A DNA stretch of 64,000 nt from Myceligenerans indicum. Lineage in GTDB: Bacteria > Actinomycetota > Actinomycetes > Actinomycetales > Cellulomonadaceae. Position numbers and translations under genes: made by a program. Positions 59,419 through 64,000 of this stretch are shown here, in pieces. How positions within the stretch are numbered: the first letter of the stretch is position 1; every line of letters starts with the position of its first letter. The notes beneath the pieces were generated by a model that saw nothing but the letters and a program-made list of their open reading frames with translations, made no database searches and was not told where the DNA came from. Location: NCBI RefSeq assembly GCF_016742955.1, contig NZ_JABBYC010000001.1, forward strand, positions 372,001 to 436,000, read 5' to 3'.

Positions 59419-60828
59419 ATGCCTCAGCCCGACCGGCCGTCCGCACAGCACGCCTCGTTGCCCCCGCACCGGCTTCCCCGTCGGGCGGACCGGCCGGCCA
59501 ATCGGCACTCGTCCGGCAAGGGGTGGTCGCGCAAGCCCCGCATCGTCGCGATGTCGTTCGTGGGTGTCCTCGCGCTCGGTGGCGCGGCGGGGGCCACCGT
59601 GATGAACCAGCTGGCGGCGGAGGTCGAGGTCTCGGACGTCTCCGGGCTCGTGCAGGGCGCGAGCAAGGAGGTGAAGGACCCGTCCGACCCGTTCAAGGAC
59701 GTTCCCGTGAACATCCTGGTGATGGGCACCGACCTTCGCGACGCGGAGAACGTGGCGGTTGCCGGCGGGGCGGACGAGACGGGCATGCGCTCCGACACCA
59801 CCATGCTGGTGCACATCTCCCGGGACCGGTCGTGGATCCACGTCGTGTCGATCCCGCGCGACTCGATGGTCTACCGCCCGTCCTGCGAGCTGCCGGGCGG
59901 AGGCATGTCGCAGGGTTTCGACGAAGGCATCTTCAACGGTTCGTTCGATGCGGCAGGCAGCCTGTCGGGGGAGGGTGAGGACGACCTCACCTACGCCGCG
60001 GCCTGCACGATCACGACAGTCCTGGCCAACACCGATCTGCCGATGCCGAACCACATCGTGGTCAAGATGAACGCCGTGCTCGACGTGGTCGACGCCATCG
60101 GCGGCGTGCGGGTCTGCCTGCCGGGCCCGATCGTGACCCCGCAGAAGTACGGGGGTGTGAACCTCCCGGCCGGGGAACAGACACTGGGCGGCATCGACTC
60201 GCTCGACTACCTGCGCGCGCGTCACGTCGAGGGGACAGCCCAGAGCGACCTGGAACGCATCGAGCGGCAGCAGGGGTTCATCAACGCGTTGCTGCGTCAG
60301 ATCCTGTCCGCGGACACGATGGCCAACCCGGCGAAGATGCTGAAGCTGTCCAAGGCCGTGCTCGGCTCCGTGAACCCGGACCCGGAGCTCGCCGACGCGC
60401 AGAACCTGGTGGGACTCGCGTTCAGCCTCAAGGACATCCAGAAGGACCGGATCATCTTCGAGACCATTCCGAACGGGCCGCGGTATCCGGGCGACAACCG
60501 CGTCGCCTGGACCCCCGAGGCGGACCAGGTCTGGTCCGATCTCACGAACGACGTGCCTCCCGCCGACCTTCCGCCCCTTCAGGGAGCCGAGGACGCGGCC
60601 GGGGACACCGGTCAGGGCTCCGGCGACGGTGAGGGAACGACGTCGGGCGGCGAGCCCGACGACGCCGGTGCCGACGCGGGCGGTAGTGCCGACGCCGGCA
60701 CAGGAACCGGCGCGGATGACTCGGCGGACGCCGGCACCGGTGACACCGCGGCTACCGACGAGGCGGAGGCCGGGGGAGAAGCCACCCCGGATCCGGAGCC
60801 GAGCCAGCCGACCGGCACCTGTTCCTGA
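59419..60828 (+). CDS. LytR-CpsA-Psr (LCP) family cell-wall glycopolymer ligase
   Basis: 469 residues. Basic N-terminus, one membrane helix at about 45-62, then the LCP domain (about 95-320): NILVMGTDLRD, SDTTMLVHISRDRSWIHVVSIPRDSMV, GGVRVCLPGPI and DYLRARHVEG contain the Asp/Arg residues that bind pyrophosphate-linked lipid. It transfers glycopolymers from undecaprenyl phosphate to peptidoglycan. The last 80 residues are low-complexity acidic (Gly, Asp, Thr, Ala). ATG 59419 is preferred over 59389 by promoter spacing. Confidence 0.92.
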   Translation: MPQPDRPSAQHASLPPHRLPRRADRPANRHSSGKGWSRKPRIVAMSFVGVLALGGAAGATVMNQLAAEVEVSDVSGLVQGASKEVKDPSDPFKDVPVNILVMGTDLRDAENVAVAGGADETGMRSDTTMLVHISRDRSWIHVVSIPRDSMVYRPSCELPGGGMSQGFDEGIFNGSFDAAGSLSGEGEDDLTYAAACTITTVLANTDLPMPNHIVVKMNAVLDVVDAIGGVRVCLPGPIVTPQKYGGVNLPAGEQTLGGIDSLDYLRARHVEGTAQSDLERIERQQGFINALLRQILSADTMANPAKMLKLSKAVLGSVNPDPELADAQNLVGLAFSLKDIQKDRIIFETIPNGPRYPGDNRVAWTPEADQVWSDLTNDVPPADLPPLQGAEDAAGDTGQGSGDGEGTTSGGEPDDAGADAGGSADAGTGTGADDSADAGTGDTAATDEAEAGGEATPDPEPSQPTGTCS

Positions 60829-60858
60829 CGCCCTCTGGGCCTCGGCGGGGGCCCGCGG

Positions 60859-62076
60859 TCAGCCGAATGCCTTCACGAGCCGTCGCATGCCCTCCTCCAG
60901 CACGTCCTGCTGCTTGACGTAGGTGAACCGGAGCCAGCTGCGCAGCGCCTGCGACGTCGGCGACCCCGGCGTGCAGAACGCCGGGACGGGGACGGCGACC
61001 ACACCTGCGAGTTCCGGCAGCCGGCGGCAGAGATCGGTCGCGTCGTCGAACCCGAGGCCGGACGCGTCGGCGGAGACGAAGTAGGTGCCGGCCGGCACGG
61101 ACACGTCGAACCCGGCGGCCGTGAGGCCGTCGCAGACCAGGTCGCGGCGCCCGGCCAGGGACGCGGCGAGCGTGCGCGGGGTGGAGTCGTCGGCCAGCAC
61201 CTGCGCGATCGCGGGCTGCAGCGGTGCGCCGGAGCTGAACGTGAGGAACTGCTTGACCGTGCGCACGGCCGTGATCAGGTCTGCGGGACCGGACACCCAG
61301 CCGACCTTCCAGCCCGTGAGGGAGAACGTCTTGCCGGAGGAGGACACCGTCAGCGTGCGCTCCCGCATTCCCGGCAGGGTGGCGACGGGGACGTGGCGGG
61401 CGTCGTCGTACACGAGGTGCTCGTAGACCTCGTCGGTGACGACCACGGCGTCGTTCTCGCGGGCGACGGCGGCGATCGCCTCCAGCTCGGTGACGGTGAG
61501 CACCGCGCCCGTGGGGTTGTGCGGCGTGTTGACCACGATCACTCGGGTGCGCGGGGATGCGGCCGCGCGCAGGGCGGCGACGTCGAGCCGGAACGTGCCC
61601 TCGCCCGGGACGAGCGGCGCGGTGACGTGCGTCGCCCCTGACAGGGCGATGCAGGCGGCGTGGACGTCGTAGAACGGCTCGAGGGTGAGGACCTCGTCGC
61701 CGGGGCCGGCCAGGGCGAGCACGGAGGCCGCGATGCCCTCGGTGGCGCCGGTCGAGACCAGTACCTCCGTGTCCGGGTCGAGCTCGATCCCGTAGTGGCG
61801 CCGCTGGTGGTCGGCGATGGCGTGGCGCAGCTCAGGGACGCCGTCGCCCGGGGCGTACTGGTTGCGGCCTGCCCGGATGGCGGCGATCGCGGCGTCCTTG
61901 GCCGCCTGCGGGCCGTCGACGTCGGGGAAGCCCTGGCCGAGGTTGATGGCGCCGGTACGTGCCGCGAGGGCGGACATCTCGGCGAAGATCGTGGCGGCGA
62001 CCGTCCCGTCGGGGGCCATCAGGCCGATCGAGCGGGCGACGGACTGCCAGGGACCGGGAGGGCCGACGTTGGTCAT
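60859..62076 (-). CDS. Class I/II PLP-dependent aminotransferase
   Basis: 405 residues. INLGQGFPDVDGP (about 41-53), VVNTPHNPTGAV (about 158-169), VVTDEVYEHLVYD (about 195-207) and SSGKTFSLTGWKVGW (about 230-244; PLP lysine) are canonical. Similarity is to the group that includes succinyl-diaminopimelate aminotransferase DapC, methionine transaminase and kynurenine aminotransferase. DapC would complete the succinylase path with DapD and DapE, but location (57 kb away) does not prove it. Leaderless ATG behind TAGGGT. Confidence 0.85.
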   Translation of the reverse strand: MTNVGPPGPWQSVARSIGLMAPDGTVAATIFAEMSALAARTGAINLGQGFPDVDGPQAAKDAAIAAIRAGRNQYAPGDGVPELRHAIADHQRRHYGIELDPDTEVLVSTGATEGIAASVLALAGPGDEVLTLEPFYDVHAACIALSGATHVTAPLVPGEGTFRLDVAALRAAASPRTRVIVVNTPHNPTGAVLTVTELEAIAAVARENDAVVVTDEVYEHLVYDDARHVPVATLPGMRERTLTVSSSGKTFSLTGWKVGWVSGPADLITAVRTVKQFLTFSSGAPLQPAIAQVLADDSTPRTLAASLAGRRDLVCDGLTAAGFDVSVPAGTYFVSADASGLGFDDATDLCRRLPELAGVVAVPVPAFCTPGSPTSQALRSWLRFTYVKQQDVLEEGMRRLVKAFG

Positions 62077-62082
62077 GGGGCG

Positions 62083-62088
62083 ACCCTA
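62083..62088 (-). promoter_or_regulatory. -10 element of the aminotransferase gene (leaderless)
   Basis: TAGGGT on the minus strand, 6 nt before the ATG. Confidence 0.65.
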
Positions 62089-62206
62089 ACCGGGTGGGGC
62101 CGTGGCGGGAACGGGTCGTGGGTGTGTCCCGCCGGCGTTCGTCCACCGCTCGTCCACCGTCGGCTCGCCCGTCCGCCGTCCGGAACAGCGTCCTTACCTC
62201 GGTATA

Positions 62207-62320
62207 TGTGGAAAACTTTGTGGATCTGTGGATAACTCCGGCCCACGGTCTGGCGTGTCGTCCACAGGGCAGGGAAATGGCGGCCATGACGGGGACCGGG
62301 CGCGTACGGAGTTATCCACA
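62207..62320. other. Cluster of DnaA boxes in a 441-nt gene-free region
   Basis: Two perfect TTATCCACA boxes (62227-62235 on the minus strand, 62312-62320 on the plus strand) lie with near matches TTTTCCACA (62207-62215, minus) and TCGTCCACA (62258-62266, plus); a weaker one is at 62219-62227. The perfect boxes sit in a 15-bp inverted repeat (62226-62240 and 62307-62321). The rest of 62077-62517 holds the aminotransferase promoter and the leader of the next gene; no RNA gene is seen. Confidence 0.6.
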
Positions 62321-62517
62321 GGGTGGCCGGGCGCGGTGCCGGGCGATCGGGTGCATGCCGGTCCGCGCACGTCGCCACCGGTAACGATCTGGTTGCGGCC
62401 CGCACGTTTTACGGCCGCGTAACCAGCCGTCGCGGAGCTGAAACGGCGGGCCCCTAGCGTCCAGGGATCAGAAACGCCGGTTTCGTACCCCCACCCAGCA
62501 CACCAGGAGAACCACTC

Positions 62518-63564
62518 ATGATGCTTTCCCGTCCTGGGCGCATGCTGCGCCCGGCGGCCGTCGTGGCGGCCTGCACGCTCGCCCTCGCGGCATGTGGCTC
62601 CGGCGACGCCGCCCCGGCGCAGAGCGAGGGTCTCGGCGACCTCACCGTCCAGTTGTCCTGGATCAAGAACGCGGAGTTCGCCGGCGAGTTCATGGCCGAC
62701 AGCTCGGGCTACTACTCGGACGCCGGCTTCGGCACGGTCACGCTGAATGCGGGGCCCGGCGCCACGGAGAACCTCGTCGCCTCCGGCAACGCCGACTTCG
62801 GACTCACCAACGCCGTGACCGTGGGCCAGGTCGTGGCGAACGAGGACGCGCCCGTCAAGATCGTGGGGACCACGTTCCAGAAGAACCCGTTCACGATCCT
62901 GTCCCTCGCCGACGGCGCGGACATCGCGACGATCGACGACCTCAAGGGCAAGAAGATCGGCGTGCAGGACGGCGGCAACGGCCTGCTGTTCGCCGCGCTC
63001 CTGGCGGCCAACGGCCTCACCGAGGACGACGTCGAGATCGTGCCGGTGCAGTACGACCCGCAGCCGCTGGTCAACGGGGAGGTCGACGGCTTCCTCGCGT
63101 ACGTCACCAACGAGTCGATCATCGTCCAGGCGCAGGGCAAGGAGGTCACCAACCTCCTGTTCGCCGACAACGGCCTGCCGTTCGTCGCCGAGTCCGTCAT
63201 CGCCACCGACGAGACCATCGCCGAACGTCCCGAGGCCGTCAAGGCGTTCCTCGAGGCCGAGATCAAGGGCTGGACCGACGCGTGTGCCGACGTGGAGGAG
63301 GGCGCACGCCTCGCGGTCGAGGAGTACGGCTCCGACCAGGACCTCGATCTGGACAAGGAGATCCAGCAGAACACGATCCAGTGCGAGGAACTGATCAACA
63401 CCGACGAGACGGCGCAGAACGGCCTCTTCACGGTCAGCGACGAACTCCTCGCGCAGAACATGGCCACGTTCGAGGCCGCAGGGATCGATGTCGCCCAGGA
63501 GGACGTGTTCGACCTGTCGCTCCTGGAGGAACTGCTCGCAGAGAAGCCCGAGCTCAAGGGCTGA
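62518..63564 (+). CDS. NMT1/THI5-type ABC transporter substrate-binding lipoprotein
   Basis: 348 residues with lipobox LAAC (Cys at about residue 26). QLSWIKNAEFAGEFMADSSGYY and DLKGKKIGVQDGG are typical of SsuA/ThiY-like receptors that bind nitrate, sulfonates or thiamine precursors. The ATG at 62518 (next ATG at 62521) has AGGAG 7 nt upstream. No TPP riboswitch motifs were found before it, so a thiamine role is not supported; substrate open. It starts an operon with the ATPase. Confidence 0.88.
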   Translation: MMLSRPGRMLRPAAVVAACTLALAACGSGDAAPAQSEGLGDLTVQLSWIKNAEFAGEFMADSSGYYSDAGFGTVTLNAGPGATENLVASGNADFGLTNAVTVGQVVANEDAPVKIVGTTFQKNPFTILSLADGADIATIDDLKGKKIGVQDGGNGLLFAALLAANGLTEDDVEIVPVQYDPQPLVNGEVDGFLAYVTNESIIVQAQGKEVTNLLFADNGLPFVAESVIATDETIAERPEAVKAFLEAEIKGWTDACADVEEGARLAVEEYGSDQDLDLDKEIQQNTIQCEELINTDETAQNGLFTVSDELLAQNMATFEAAGIDVAQEDVFDLSLLEELLAEKPELKG

Positions 63565-63566
63565 TC

Positions 63567-64000
63567 GTGACCGAGCAGTCCGTCGCGCGGACCGCCGCCG
63601 GCTCCGCCCAGGAGGGCGGGGCCGGCACCGGCCTGCACATTGCGAACCTCTCCAAGTCCTTCGGGTCGGGCCGCAAGGCCGTCACCGCGCTGGACGACGT
63701 CACCCTGCACACCGACCAGGGCAGCTTCCTGTCCCTGCTGGGCCCGAGCGGCTGCGGCAAGTCCACGATCCTGCGGATCCTGGCCGGCCTGGAGTCGTCG
63801 ACGTCGGGCACTGTGAAGGTGGACGGCAAGGACCCCCGGCAGCTCCGGTCCGGGCACGAGCTCGGGATCGCCTTCCAGGACTCCGCCCTGCTGCCGTGGC
63901 GCTCGGTCGAGTCCAACCTGCGCCTCCCGTTCGAGGTGTCGGGCCTGCCGGTCGACCGCGCCCTGGTGGCCGACCTGATCCGCCTCGTGGGACTGGCCGG
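63567..64000 (+). CDS. ABC transporter ATP-binding protein, SsuB/TauB type (3' partial)
   Basis: The frame runs open to the window end (144 residues seen). GTG start 2 nt after the receptor stop. Walker A GPSGCGKST at about residues 53-61 and the Q-loop in GIAFQDSALLPWRSV (about 96-110) fit the nitrate/sulfonate/taurine ATPase family, which joins NMT1-type receptors. Walker B and signature lie beyond the edge. Confidence 0.92.
   Translation, partial: MTEQSVARTAAGSAQEGGAGTGLHIANLSKSFGSGRKAVTALDDVTLHTDQGSFLSLLGPSGCGKSTILRILAGLESSTSGTVKVDGKDPRQLRSGHELGIAFQDSALLPWRSVESNLRLPFEVSGLPVDRALVADLIRLVGLA

Noticed and set aside
62341..62517. Possible TPP riboswitch before the NMT1-type receptor
   Set aside because: No CTGAGA or ACCTGATC core elements were found; only an imperfect GC-rich inverted repeat is present.

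Overview
The window is high-GC DNA with GTG starts, overlapping ATGA/GTGA gene junctions and many start codons lying 6-7 nt behind a TANNNT box. This is a chromosomal segment of an actinobacterium, probably a Micrococcales member; the genus is not claimed. Two blocks match core gene orders known from Mycobacterium and Streptomyces: dapD-dapE-LOG-folP2-DUF3117-methyltransferase-sigE-antisigma-htrA-tatB, and sdhCDAB / nucleoside transporter-cdd-deoA / add / pmm-pnp / lpdA / accA-maf-cya-birA-accD-accE. No rRNA, tRNA, CRISPR, prophage or insertion sequence was seen.

Layout. 1-3446: end of an oligopeptide/dipeptide ABC transporter. 3474-4430: membrane-anchored lysozyme-like protein. 4527-8949: lysine/DAP biosynthesis (dapD, dapE), a LOG-type phosphoribohydrolase, a FolP2-type protein and DUF3117. 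9016-13263: envelope stress module (SigE-like ECF factor, zinc anti-sigma factor, HtrA protease) and TatB. 13314-15863: trpS, a 2H phosphoesterase and a YihY membrane protein. 16029-19510: succinate dehydrogenase. 19688-22179: mannose-1-phosphate guanylyltransferase and an M20 amidohydrolase. 22353-29676: nucleoside ABC importer with cytidine deaminase and thymidine phosphorylase. 29857-31734: deoC and add. 31824-33270: siderophore-interacting protein behind an iron box, and a DUF402 protein. 33332-39210: sugar nucleotide genes (ugd, rmlB, rmlC, rmlD, rmlA), interrupted by a low-GC insert holding a HIT remnant and a methyltransferase. 39288-45159: phosphosugar mutase, purine nucleoside phosphorylase, Nudix, LpdA-type flavoprotein between two paralogous unknown proteins. 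45239-54635: acyl-CoA carboxylase genes (alpha, beta, epsilon, biotin ligase), enoyl-CoA hydratase, Maf, adenylate cyclase and an unrecognised overlapping gene. 54661-62076: CBS protein, DUF885 peptidase, YedK/HMCES, Bcr/CflA exporter, LCP ligase, aminotransferase. 62518-64000: start of an NMT1-type ABC importer, cut by the window end.

How genes work together. Nucleosides imported by the 22-28 kb transporter feed Cdd, DeoA, DeoC, Add and PNP, giving bases and pentose phosphates. RmlABCD and Ugd, with phosphosugar mutase and ManC, supply dTDP-rhamnose, UDP-glucuronate and GDP-mannose for surface glycans, which the LCP protein may attach to the wall. BirA, the biotinylated alpha chain, beta and epsilon chains form an acyl-CoA carboxylase.

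Most unusual observations: a perfect 77-bp tandem duplication between two nucleoside permease genes that creates two mini-ORFs chained by ATGA overlaps (26374-26539); a cluster of DnaA boxes in the only large gene-free stretch (62207-62320); the low-GC HIT/methyltransferase insert; an ECF-type promoter in front of sigE; a DtxR/IdeR box on a siderophore gene; and an LpdA-type flavoprotein lacking both redox cysteines.
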